The position numbers were made by a program, and so were the translations under genes. The notes beneath the pieces are model-generated. The model searched no databases, was not told the DNA's origin, and saw only the letters and a program-made list of their open reading frames with translations. Below are positions 24,817 through 31,293 of a stretch of 31,293 bases of DNA, in pieces (the first letter of the stretch is position 1; each line of letters opens with the position of its first letter). This DNA comes from a virus. The stretch lies in IMG/VR virus record IMGVR_UViG_3300042445_001246, positions 1-31,293 of that record; one strand, written 5' to 3'.

Positions 24817-25653
24817 ATGGACTTAAGTCTCATCAAGCAGAAGTTGACCGCTTCTCAAAATAAAGGTCAAAAGAAAACATACGAAAAGATCGATTACTCA
24901 AAGATCTTCTGGAAACCAAAACCAGGTAAACATCAAGTTCGTATTCTACCTTCAAAATTCAACAAAGCCGATCCATTCCGCGAAGTGTATTTCCACTATG
25001 GTTTCTCTAAAGGACCTATCTTGGCATTAACTAACTGGGATGAAAAAGATCCAATCGCTGAATTTGCAAAATCACTACGCAAATCATCAGACAAAGAAGA
25101 TTGGCAGTTAGCATCAAAAATCAGTCCTAAATTACGTTATTTCGTTCCTGTAGTAGTACGTGGCGAAGAAGCAGCAGGTGCTCGTTTATGGGAATTTGGT
25201 AAATTGATCTATGACCAACTCTTAGGTATTGCTAATGACGAAGATTATGGTGATTTTACAGACATTACAGACGGTCGTGACTTTACAGTTGAAGCTGTTG
25301 AAGAAGCAGTAATGGGTAGAAAAGGTATTAAATGCACACTCCGCGTTAAACCTAAAACAACTACAATTTCAGATGACGCCGCATTCGTAACTAATGTATT
25401 AGAAAATCAACCCGATATTCTTAGCATTAACAAACGTTACACATTTGATGAATTGAAAGATTTATTAGATAAGTGGTTAAATCCTGAAGATGAAGAAACA
25501 ACTGAGACTCCAATCGCTTCTAAAACAGAAGATGAAGAGGAAGAAGATGATTTCTTAAAGGAAATGAACAAGCCGGTAGAACAAACCTACAAACTTGATA
25601 CCAACGCAGCAAAAACGTCCAACGCTGACAAATTCGACGATTTATTTAACTAG
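24817..25653 (+). CDS. Single-stranded DNA-binding protein (gp32-like)
   Basis: A 278-residue protein matching the T4 gp32 family (T4: 301). Residues 26-88 (IDYSKIFWKPKPGKHQVRILPSKFNKADPFREVYFHYGF...WDEKDPIAEF) hold the conserved OB-core start. KLRYFVPVVVRGEEAAGARLWEFGKLIYDQLLGI and DYGDFTDITDGRDFTVE follow. The C-terminal region is strongly acidic (EDEEEEDDFLKEMNK, about 237-252) and ends DKFDDLFN, as expected for the tail that recruits other replication proteins. The zinc-knuckle Cys and His residues of T4 gp32 are missing: this protein has a single Cys. It coats single strands during replication and recombination and works with UvsX encoded next. Its long leader suggests its own regulation. 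Confidence 0.93.
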   Translation: MDLSLIKQKLTASQNKGQKKTYEKIDYSKIFWKPKPGKHQVRILPSKFNKADPFREVYFHYGFSKGPILALTNWDEKDPIAEFAKSLRKSSDKEDWQLASKISPKLRYFVPVVVRGEEAAGARLWEFGKLIYDQLLGIANDEDYGDFTDITDGRDFTVEAVEEAVMGRKGIKCTLRVKPKTTTISDDAAFVTNVLENQPDILSINKRYTFDELKDLLDKWLNPEDEETTETPIASKTEDEEEEDDFLKEMNKPVEQTYKLDTNAAKTSNADKFDDLFN

Positions 25654-25665
25654 TAAAATCAAGTT

Positions 25666-26769
25666 ATGGCCAAAGCAAAAACGGGAGAGACACTCTCAAG
25701 TGTAATATCCAAATCAATTAACTCTAAGGATGGCTTTAATTTAGATAATTTTAAAAAATCTAAATTTCTAGACCAATCCGTTAAGTTTAAAAAACAAAGA
25801 TGGGTTCCATTCTCTCCTGCATTACAGGAAGCATTAGGAATCCCAGGAATACCATTAGGTGGAGTAACATTACTTCGTGGCCATTCAAACACAGGAAAAT
25901 CTACAACATTATCTGAAATAGCAGCTAATGCTCAACAGATGGGAGTACTACCTGTATACATTATCACTGAGATGAAACATGATTGGGATTTCCCAAGAAA
26001 GTTAGGATTTCAGATGGAAGAGGTAGTAGATGAAGAAACTGGAGAAGTTACCAACTATAAAGGATTCTTCATGTACGTAGATAGAGGTTCCTTAAATAGC
26101 ATTGAGGATATGGCTGGATTTATAGCTGATCTTCTAAACGAACAAGCACAGGGTAAATTACCATACGATTTATTATTCTTAATTGATAGTATTGGTTCCA
26201 TCCCATGTAAAATGAGTATAGAAGCTAACAACAATAATCCTCAATGGAATGCAGGCGCGTATAGTCAACAATTTGGTAATTTCATTAACCAAAGAATTAC
26301 ACTATCACGTAAAGAAACACAACCTTACACTAATTCTATAGTAGCAGTAAATAAAGTATGGGTATCACCAGCCGAAACTAGGTTCTCGCAACCTAAAATG
26401 AGAAATAAAGGTGGAGATACAATGTTCTATGATGCTTCATTAGTATTAACATTTGGTAATATTACCAACTCAGGTGTAAGCAAAATCAAAGCTACTAAGA
26501 ACGGAAAAGAAGTAGAATTCGCAACCCGAACTAAAGTAAGCTGCGACAAGAATCACGTTACTGGAATCACTACTAAGTCAACTATAGTAATGACACCTCA
26601 TGGATTTATAGAAGATGAACCTAAAGCTATTGACAAATACAAAAAAGAGCATAGCAATGAATGGTCAGCAATTCTAGGAACTACAGGTGAAATTAAAATT
26701 GTAGAAGATAACTCAGAATGGGAAGAAGATAACAAAAACATTCCCGTAATAGGAGTAGAGGAAAACTAG
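25666..26769 (+). CDS. uvsX: UvsX-type RecA-family recombinase
   Basis: A 367-residue protein, close to T4 UvsX (about 390). Walker A is GHSNTGKS (residues 72-79) after GGVTLLR. Walker B is YDLLFLIDSIG with Asp174. VYIITEMKHDWDFPRKLG is the segment after the first helix, with a catalytic-type Glu at 102. The DNA-binding loop region includes RNKGGDTMFYDASLVLTFGN. It forms filaments on gp32-coated DNA and drives strand exchange for recombination-dependent replication. It starts 12 bases after gp32 and ends one base before the nuclease gene, so the three are probably one operon. Confidence 0.93.
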   Translation: MAKAKTGETLSSVISKSINSKDGFNLDNFKKSKFLDQSVKFKKQRWVPFSPALQEALGIPGIPLGGVTLLRGHSNTGKSTTLSEIAANAQQMGVLPVYIITEMKHDWDFPRKLGFQMEEVVDEETGEVTNYKGFFMYVDRGSLNSIEDMAGFIADLLNEQAQGKLPYDLLFLIDSIGSIPCKMSIEANNNNPQWNAGAYSQQFGNFINQRITLSRKETQPYTNSIVAVNKVWVSPAETRFSQPKMRNKGGDTMFYDASLVLTFGNITNSGVSKIKATKNGKEVEFATRTKVSCDKNHVTGITTKSTIVMTPHGFIEDEPKAIDKYKKEHSNEWSAILGTTGEIKIVEDNSEWEEDNKNIPVIGVEEN

Positions 26770-26770
26770 T

Positions 26771-27796
26771 ATGAAAAACAAATATGCCAATATGTTGGCT
26801 AAGGTAAATAATGATCAACGCGGAGTCCAAGACTCCGTTTTGATTCTGGATGGCTTAAATACATTCTTAAGAGCATTTACTATGATCAATCACATTAACC
26901 CTGAAGGCCATCATGTCGGTGGTCTGACGGGTTTCTTAAAATCTTTAGGCTACGCTATCAAAATGATAGACCCCACAAAGGTGATTATAGTATTTGATGG
27001 TGTTGGAGGTTCCAACAGTAGACGAAATTTATTCCCTAATTATAAAGCTAATAGGAATACAAGCCGAATGACTAATTATGCTATCTTCTCTAGTAAAGAA
27101 GACGAGAGAGAAGCAATAAATAATCAAATGGCAAGATTAATAAATTATCTTCAATGTCTACCAGTATCTATGATCTGTGTAGATGGAATTGAAGCGGATG
27201 ACACAATAGGATATCTAGTAGGTAAATTTGAGAAATTTGAATCTACTAAAGAAGTAGTAATAATGTCTGCTGATAAAGATTTCCTTCAATTAGTAAGTGA
27301 TAAAGTAAAAGTATATTCACCTACTAAAAAGAAAATGTATAAACCATCCGATGTATTAGAAGAATATAAAGTCAGCAGCATCAATTTCATCAACTATAAA
27401 GTATTAATGGGAGATGTCTCAGATAATATACCAGGTATAAATGGATTAGGACCTAAAAAACTATTCAAAATGTTTCCTGAATTAGCAACCGACACTCCAT
27501 TAACAGTAGAAGGTATAATAAATAAAGCTACTGAGAAAATAGGTGAACATGACTTATACGCTCGCATAGTAGAAAGAAAACGCCAATTAGAAATTAACAA
27601 TCAATTGATGAATCTAAAGACAGTTCCTATATCGCAAGGTAACGAGGAACAAATTAAAGACAGCTTCAACTCACAGTATAAATTGAATTCACATGCTTTT
27701 ATGAGTATGTATACTGCTGATAAGTTAGGCGAAAGCATACCGAATACACCTACTTGGTTAAATCAAGTATTTGGTTCTCTAGATTCTTCTAAATAA
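26771..27796 (+). CDS. rnh: 5'-3' exonuclease / flap nuclease (T4 Rnh-like)
   Basis: A 341-residue protein of the FEN/PIN 5' nuclease family, close to T4 RNase H (305). Metal-binding acids are in place: Asp27 (LILDGLN), Asp76 (IIVFDG), Glu141/Asp143/Asp144 (IEADDTIG), Asp168/Asp170 (SADKDF) and Asp215/Asp218 (GDVSDNIPG). The helix-3-turn-helix DNA-binding motif is GINGLGPKKLFKMFPE (222-237). A basic segment RRNLFPNYKANRN follows the second motif. It removes RNA primers and 5' flaps. After this gene a homing endonuclease is inserted before the helicase. Confidence 0.93.
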   Translation: MKNKYANMLAKVNNDQRGVQDSVLILDGLNTFLRAFTMINHINPEGHHVGGLTGFLKSLGYAIKMIDPTKVIIVFDGVGGSNSRRNLFPNYKANRNTSRMTNYAIFSSKEDEREAINNQMARLINYLQCLPVSMICVDGIEADDTIGYLVGKFEKFESTKEVVIMSADKDFLQLVSDKVKVYSPTKKKMYKPSDVLEEYKVSSINFINYKVLMGDVSDNIPGINGLGPKKLFKMFPELATDTPLTVEGIINKATEKIGEHDLYARIVERKRQLEINNQLMNLKTVPISQGNEEQIKDSFNSQYKLNSHAFMSMYTADKLGESIPNTPTWLNQVFGSLDSSK

Positions 27797-27832
27797 ATTT
27801 AAACGACTAATTTAATTTATCTAGTATGATCA

Positions 27833-27842
27833 TATATTTATT
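27833..27842 (+). promoter_or_regulatory. ATATTTAT promoter-like element before homing endonuclease
   Basis: Core at 27834-27841, only 13 bases before the ATG at 27855. It forms the left arm of a perfect inverted repeat, TATTTAT-T-ATAAATA (27835-27849), so the element occurs on both strands here. Confidence 0.5.
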
Positions 27843-27854
27843 ATAAATAATATT

Positions 27855-28544
27855 ATGGTAATATATCAAACTATAAATCTTATTACTAATATAAAGTATA
27901 TAGGTAAAGATAAAAATGATAATCCCAATTATATTGGATCTGGTACTAATTTAAAAATAGCTATTAAAAAATATGGTAAATATAACTTTAAAAAAGAAAT
28001 AATAGAATATTGTAACAGTATTGATCATCTTATAGAACGAGAAACATATTGGTTAAATTATTATGACGTAGAAAATAATCCTAACTTCTACAATAAAACA
28101 AACAAACCATTCGGCAACTCAGGACTATCAGAGGAAACAAAACAAAAAATCAAAGAATCAGCTAAAAAACGTATATGGAATCCTGAGTGGGGTAAATTAA
28201 GTGGACAAGCTAGAATAGGATTAAAACGAGATACTAAAAATGGAAATGAACATGGTAATTACGGTAAAGTAAAATCACAAGAACATATAACTAATATGTC
28301 TTTATCTAAGCTAGGTAAAACTCATACTCCTGAATGGTGTTTAAAAATTAAAAATAATAGACAAAAATGTATAGAAGTTAAATCTAGACCTATACAGCAA
28401 TTAGATAGAAACAACAATATTATTCAAGAATTTAAATCTATATCTGAAGCAAAAAAAATAACAGGTATCAGTGGTATTTCAGATGTAGTAAGAGGAGCTA
28501 CAAAAACAGCAGGAAATTTTAAATGGAAATATATTAATAAATAG
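27855..28544 (+). CDS. Free-standing GIY-YIG homing endonuclease
   Basis: A 229-residue protein. The GIY-YIG nuclease core is VIYQTINLITNIKYIGKD, then NYIGSGTNLKIAIKKYGKYNFKKEIIEYC and a catalytic-type Glu in LIERETYWLNYY. NUMOD3-like DNA-binding repeats follow (GLSEETKQKIKESAKKR; SQEHITNMSLSKLGKTHTPEW). A NUMOD1-like helix-turn-helix closes it (PIQQLDRNNNIIQEFKSISEAKKITGI...VRGATKTAGNFKWKYI). This is the SegA-type arrangement of mobile genes in T4-like phages. It cuts a related phage's DNA between the nuclease and helicase genes so that repair copies the gene in. No intron structure flanks it that I can see. Its Lys/Asn-rich, very AT-rich composition differs somewhat from its neighbours. Its insertion may have replaced the start region of the helicase gene. 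Confidence 0.9.
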   Translation: MVIYQTINLITNIKYIGKDKNDNPNYIGSGTNLKIAIKKYGKYNFKKEIIEYCNSIDHLIERETYWLNYYDVENNPNFYNKTNKPFGNSGLSEETKQKIKESAKKRIWNPEWGKLSGQARIGLKRDTKNGNEHGNYGKVKSQEHITNMSLSKLGKTHTPEWCLKIKNNRQKCIEVKSRPIQQLDRNNNIIQEFKSISEAKKITGISGISDVVRGATKTAGNFKWKYINK

Positions 28545-28555
28545 GTTTTAAAATA

Positions 28556-28563
28556 AAGGAGGT
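28556..28563 (+). promoter_or_regulatory. Strong Shine-Dalgarno before helicase gene
   Basis: AAGGAGGT is the only full-length Shine-Dalgarno I saw upstream of a gene in this window. It is 5 bases before an in-frame ATC (28568) and 14 before an in-frame TTG (28577). It begins 12 bases after the endonuclease stop, so it may have arrived with that element. Confidence 0.65.
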
Positions 28564-28576
28564 AACTATCGCAACA

Positions 28577-29944
28577 TTGAACAAATTGAATGCATATGGT
28601 AATGCATTCCAAATTAAAGTATTAGGTGCATTATTAACACAACGAGATTTCCTATTAAATATAGCAGATTCATTAGACAGTGAGTACTTTGAATCACAAG
28701 CACACAAATGGGTGATAGAATATATTATTAAATACTTCAGCCAATACCATACTTATCCTACAATAGAAACATTAGCAATTGAAATTAAAAAGATCGATAA
28801 TGAAGTACTAAGAATATCACTTACAGATTCAATACGTGAAGCATATAAAATGTCTGATGTAAGTGATTTAGAATGGGTAGAGAAGGAATTTAGTGATTTC
28901 TGTAAGAACCAGCAAATGAAAAAAGCGATTATGACATCAGTAGACCTACTAAACTTAGGCGACTATGATGGAATTAGAGGCTTAATTAACGATGCTATGA
29001 AAGCGGGTGAAGAAAAAAACATAGGTCACATATACGAAACCGATGTTGAATCTAGATATAGAAAAGACGATAGAAACGTCATTCCATTCCCTTGGAAAAC
29101 ATTTAATGAACTAACACAAGGTGGATACGGTAAAGGAGATCTAGTATTACTATTCGGTAATCCAGGTGGAGGTAAATCATGGGGTGTAATTGCAATGGGA
29201 GCGTATGCCGCCGCATTAGGATTTAACGTAGTGCATTACACATTAGAATTATCAGAAGGATATGTAGGTAAACGTTATGATGCAGTATTCTCAGGTGTAG
29301 ATGTAGATAAATTAGACAATCATCGCAACGATGTAAACGAAGCAATCGCTAAAATAAAAGGTAAAATCGTTATTAAAGAGTATGCACCAAAACGTGCATC
29401 ATTAGATACAATCGAAGCACATCTACAACAACTAGAACATCAAAACGAATTTAAACCCGATATGATCATTATTGACTACTTAGATCTATTAAGAACTAAA
29501 GGTAGAAAAGAACGTAAAGACGAAATTGATGACGTTTATACTGATGCTAAAGGAATGGCTAAAGAATTAGGAATACCTGTAGTATCACCATCACAAGCAA
29601 ATAGAACAGGCGCAGATAAGGATATACTTCAAGCGGAAAATGCTGCTGGCTCATATGATAAAATAATGATTGGAGATATCATTATATCGCTTGCACGTGG
29701 CAGAAAAGATAAGGTAAACGGTACTGGTAATTGGCATTTCATTAAAAATAGATACGGCGCTGATGGATTAACATTCGGCTCTCACATCAACACAGCTAAC
29801 GGCTATATAGATATAAATGAACAACCTAGAGATGATGAAGAACATGATGCTAAACAAACTAAAGCATCTAGTTATTCAGACGTAGGAGTAGAAGATCGTT
29901 ACGTTCTTCGAAGTAAGTTCATGAAATTAGAAAATGAAGCATAG
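28577..29944 (+). CDS. Replicative DNA helicase (gp41/DnaB-like)
   Basis: A 455-residue protein close in size to T4 gp41 (475). The N-terminal helical domain (LNAYGNAFQIKVLGALLTQRDFLLNIADSLDSEYFES) matches the gp41/DnaB start. The RecA-like motor has Walker A GNPGGGKS (194-201) in DLVLLFGNPGGGKSWG, YTLELSEGYVGKRYDA (221-236), and Walker B PDMIIIDYLDLL with Asp300. PVVSPSQANRTGADKD and IISLARGRKDK carry later motifs. It unwinds DNA 5'-3' as a hexamer ahead of the fork. No ATG is available: the frame is open from 28541 and the only usual start is TTG at 28577. ATC at 28568 has the better Shine-Dalgarno spacing and would add ATC-GCA-ACA. The next in-frame ATG is far inside the conserved domain, so the start is truly non-ATG or altered. 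Confidence 0.92.
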   Translation: MNKLNAYGNAFQIKVLGALLTQRDFLLNIADSLDSEYFESQAHKWVIEYIIKYFSQYHTYPTIETLAIEIKKIDNEVLRISLTDSIREAYKMSDVSDLEWVEKEFSDFCKNQQMKKAIMTSVDLLNLGDYDGIRGLINDAMKAGEEKNIGHIYETDVESRYRKDDRNVIPFPWKTFNELTQGGYGKGDLVLLFGNPGGGKSWGVIAMGAYAAALGFNVVHYTLELSEGYVGKRYDAVFSGVDVDKLDNHRNDVNEAIAKIKGKIVIKEYAPKRASLDTIEAHLQQLEHQNEFKPDMIIIDYLDLLRTKGRKERKDEIDDVYTDAKGMAKELGIPVVSPSQANRTGADKDILQAENAAGSYDKIMIGDIIISLARGRKDKVNGTGNWHFIKNRYGADGLTFGSHINTANGYIDINEQPRDDEEHDAKQTKASSYSDVGVEDRYVLRSKFMKLENEA

Positions 29945-29951
29945 TATATAC

Positions 29952-29961
29952 TATATTTATA
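29952..29961 (+). promoter_or_regulatory. ATATTTAT promoter-like element before nrd genes
   Basis: Core at 29953-29960, 19 bases before the thioredoxin ATG at 29980. It lies eight bases after the helicase stop. The leader ACTACAACAATTAAATTT has no Shine-Dalgarno. Confidence 0.6.
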
Positions 29962-29979
29962 ACTACAACAATTAAATTT

Positions 29980-30237
29980 ATGATAACAGTTAAAAGATTT
30001 ACGGCCGCTTGGTGCAGTCCGTGTAAGCAGCTTGCTCCAATTATGGGACAAGTACAATCCGAGATGTCAAATATCGATTTTCAAACCATAGACGTAGATG
30101 CTAGTCCTGACTTAGCAGTGAAATATAATGTATCTTCTATCCCAGCTTTAATATTTGAGAAGGATGGGCAAGAAGTAAAGCGTATCTTAGGCGTACAATC
30201 AAAATCAACATTAATTTCAATTTTAAACTCACTTTAA
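29980..30237 (+). CDS. Thioredoxin/glutaredoxin-like protein
   Basis: An 85-residue thioredoxin-fold protein with WCSPC at residues 11-15 (KRFTAAWCSPCKQLAPIM) in place of the common WCGPC, and a cis-Pro segment VSSIPALIFEKDG near residue 55. It is shorter than a typical thioredoxin (about 105), mainly at the N-terminus. Its stop overlaps the next ATG (TAATG), coupling it to ribonucleotide reductase beta, so it is the probable reductant that recycles the reductase disulfide. The Ser between the active-site Cys residues should alter redox potential; that is an inference. Confidence 0.9.
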   Translation: MITVKRFTAAWCSPCKQLAPIMGQVQSEMSNIDFQTIDVDASPDLAVKYNVSSIPALIFEKDGQEVKRILGVQSKSTLISILNSL

Positions 30238-31187
30238 TGATCACTGAACCACGTTTATTCTACAAACCATTTGAATATCAAGAAGCATTTAATTTCTATA
30301 AAGACCAACATAGAGTACATTGGTTAGCTGATGAAGTTCCATTAGCATCTGATCTTAATGATTGGAAACAAAAACTAACCGAATCTGAAAAGAACTTAAT
30401 CGGTAATATTTTAAAATCATTTGCTCAAACAGAAGTACACGTAAACGATTACTGGTCTACTAAAGTATCATTATGGTTTCCAAAACCAGAGATACAAGCA
30501 ATGGCTCGTGTATTTGCTGACTTTGAAAGTATACATGCTGAAGCATATGCCCGTTTAAATGAAGAATTAGGGTTAGATGATTTTGAAGCATTTATGGAAG
30601 ACGAATCATCAAAAGCAAAAATTGACCGTTTACTAGAAGTACCAGGAGATAATATAGCAGAAAAAGCACTATCATTAGCTATCTTCTCAGCGTTTACTGA
30701 AGGTGTAAATTTATTCTCTTCATTCGCTATATTAATGTCTTTCCAATTAAGAAACTTAATGAAAGGAACAGGACAAATAGTAGAGTGGAGTGTTAGAGAT
30801 GAGTCATTACATTCAAGAGCAGGATGTTGGTTATTTAATAAACTATTAGAAGAACAACCTGAACTTAATACACCCGAAATGAGAGATAATGTTATTGAAG
30901 CATGTAACATATCAGTTAAATTAGAATTTGACTTTATTGATAAAGCATTTGAAATGGGTGCTGTTGAAGGATTAAATGTAGATCAATTAAAGAACTTCAT
31001 TAAAGCTAGAGCAAACGAAAAAATGATTGAATTAGGTTATAATGCAATATACAACGACATTGACCCTAACCTATTAAAACAAATGGATTGGTTCGGTCAC
31101 TTAACAAGTGGTAAAACACATCAAGACTTCTTCGCGGGTCGCGTAACAAATTATTCTAAATCAGCCGCTGATTGGTCTGACCTTTAA
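30237..31187 (+). CDS. nrdB: Class I ribonucleotide reductase, beta subunit
   Basis: A 316-residue R2 subunit, which makes the radical used to reduce ribonucleotides to dNTPs. By position relative to E. coli NrdB, metal ligands are Glu66 (AQTEVHVNDYW), Glu97 and His100 (FESIHAEAY), Glu155 (FTEGVNLFSSF), and Glu189 and His192 (RDESLH). The radical Tyr is Tyr104, seven residues after Glu97, as in E. coli (E115, Y122). The first ligand is Glu where E. coli has Asp84, a substitution also seen in class Ic-type proteins, which, however, lack the Tyr. The end NYSKSAADWSDL matches the tail that docks to the alpha subunit. The alpha subunit (nrdA) is not in the window and is expected beyond it. It is shorter than T4 NrdB (388). 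Confidence 0.93.
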   Translation: MITEPRLFYKPFEYQEAFNFYKDQHRVHWLADEVPLASDLNDWKQKLTESEKNLIGNILKSFAQTEVHVNDYWSTKVSLWFPKPEIQAMARVFADFESIHAEAYARLNEELGLDDFEAFMEDESSKAKIDRLLEVPGDNIAEKALSLAIFSAFTEGVNLFSSFAILMSFQLRNLMKGTGQIVEWSVRDESLHSRAGCWLFNKLLEEQPELNTPEMRDNVIEACNISVKLEFDFIDKAFEMGAVEGLNVDQLKNFIKARANEKMIELGYNAIYNDIDPNLLKQMDWFGHLTSGKTHQDFFAGRVTNYSKSAADWSDL

Positions 31188-31215
31188 AAAGTATCCAATG
31201 GGGACAATATTCTTA

Positions 31216-31225
31216 TATATTTATT
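31216..31225 (+). promoter_or_regulatory. ATATTTAT promoter-like element before last gene
   Basis: Core at 31217-31224, 14 bases before the ATG at 31239. As before the GIY-YIG gene, the spacing is short, so both endonuclease genes have the tightest element-to-start distance. Confidence 0.55.
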
Positions 31226-31238
31226 GCAAATAACATAT

Positions 31239-31293
31239 ATGAAAAAATGCAATAAATGTTTAAAGGAATATCCATTAGATGGTTTTAGTAAAT
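31239..31293 (+). CDS. Probable HNH-type homing endonuclease, N-terminus only
   Basis: Only 18 codons are visible: MKKCNKCLKEYPLDGFSK. The pattern K-x-C-x-x-C-x(5)-P-x-x-x-F-x-K is the usual zinc-knuckle start of small phage HNH endonucleases. The gene runs off the window. It lies between nrdB and whatever follows, and nrd genes are frequent targets of homing endonucleases. Identity rests on the short N-terminal motif alone. Confidence 0.5.
   Translation, partial: MKKCNKCLKEYPLDGFSK

Noticed and set aside
27797-28576. Group I intron containing the GIY-YIG gene
   Set aside because: The flanking genes are both complete proteins and I see no split exon or intron-type pairing; a free-standing endonuclease fits better.
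29884-29912. Possible GAAG/CTTC hairpin at the helicase gene end
   Set aside because: A short stem with a long loop inside coding sequence, with no T-run.
30449-30910. Minus-strand open frame of 153 codons inside nrdB
   Set aside because: It lies wholly antisense to a well-conserved gene and has no recognisable domain.
1-31293. tRNA genes, CRISPR arrays, integrase or attachment sites
   Set aside because: Gaps between genes are all under 100 bases, no cloverleaf or spaced direct repeats were seen, and no integrase-like protein is present.

Overview
The window is one block of a contractile-tailed (T4-like, myovirus-type) bacteriophage genome. All genes lie on the + strand, are tightly packed and strongly AT-rich. 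The T4-type assignment rests on a sheath and tube gene pair (gp18/gp19-like), a gp26-family baseplate/tail chaperone, a gp32-type single-strand binding protein, a UvsX recombinase, an Rnh-type 5' nuclease and a gp41/DnaB-type helicase. The host is probably a member of the Bacteroidota. This is inference: nearly all start codons follow A-rich leaders without a Shine-Dalgarno sequence, and a TATATTTAT-like element precedes many genes.

Layout. Positions 1-8773 are a receptor-binding module: three large tail fibres built from the same GSLTVTGSLNVTG-type repeats but ending in different C-terminal chaperone/autoprocessing domains. Between and after them lie a LamG-like protein with a poly-Thr linker and several small proteins. 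Positions 8835-10099 hold four small genes: a membrane-anchored protein, an unknown, a Cys-rich zinc-binding candidate and a coiled coil. Positions 10185-22919 are the tail module: sheath, tube, a chaperone with an apparent +1 programmed frameshift, tape measure, baseplate proteins, a LysM/gp53-like protein, and a very large hub-type protein ending in an M15 peptidoglycan peptidase. Positions 22961-29944 are replication and recombination: a very short, divergent family A DNA polymerase, an unknown gene, gp32, UvsX, 5' nuclease, a free-standing GIY-YIG homing endonuclease, and the replicative helicase. Positions 29980-31187 are nucleotide metabolism (thioredoxin and ribonucleotide reductase beta). 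The window ends inside a probable HNH-type endonuclease gene.

How the parts work together. The tail module builds a contractile tail around a tape measure, with chaperones made in two forms by frameshifting and a wall-cutting enzyme at the tip. The fibres supply modular host binding. The replication cluster supplies polymerase, strand coating, recombination, primer removal and unwinding, and the nrd genes supply dNTPs.

The points most worth a second look are: (1) the +1 frameshift in the gp26-like gene at a seven-T run; (2) an 8-base ATATTTAT element in 10 of the 14 larger intergenic gaps, twice directly behind a terminator; (3) the mini family A polymerase without a recognisable exonuclease and with altered active-site residues; (4) the helicase gene, which lacks an ATG and has the only strong Shine-Dalgarno I saw, next to a homing endonuclease; (5) near-identical DNA modules shared between fibre genes. 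No tRNA, CRISPR array or integrase was seen. No gap over 100 bases lacks a gene.
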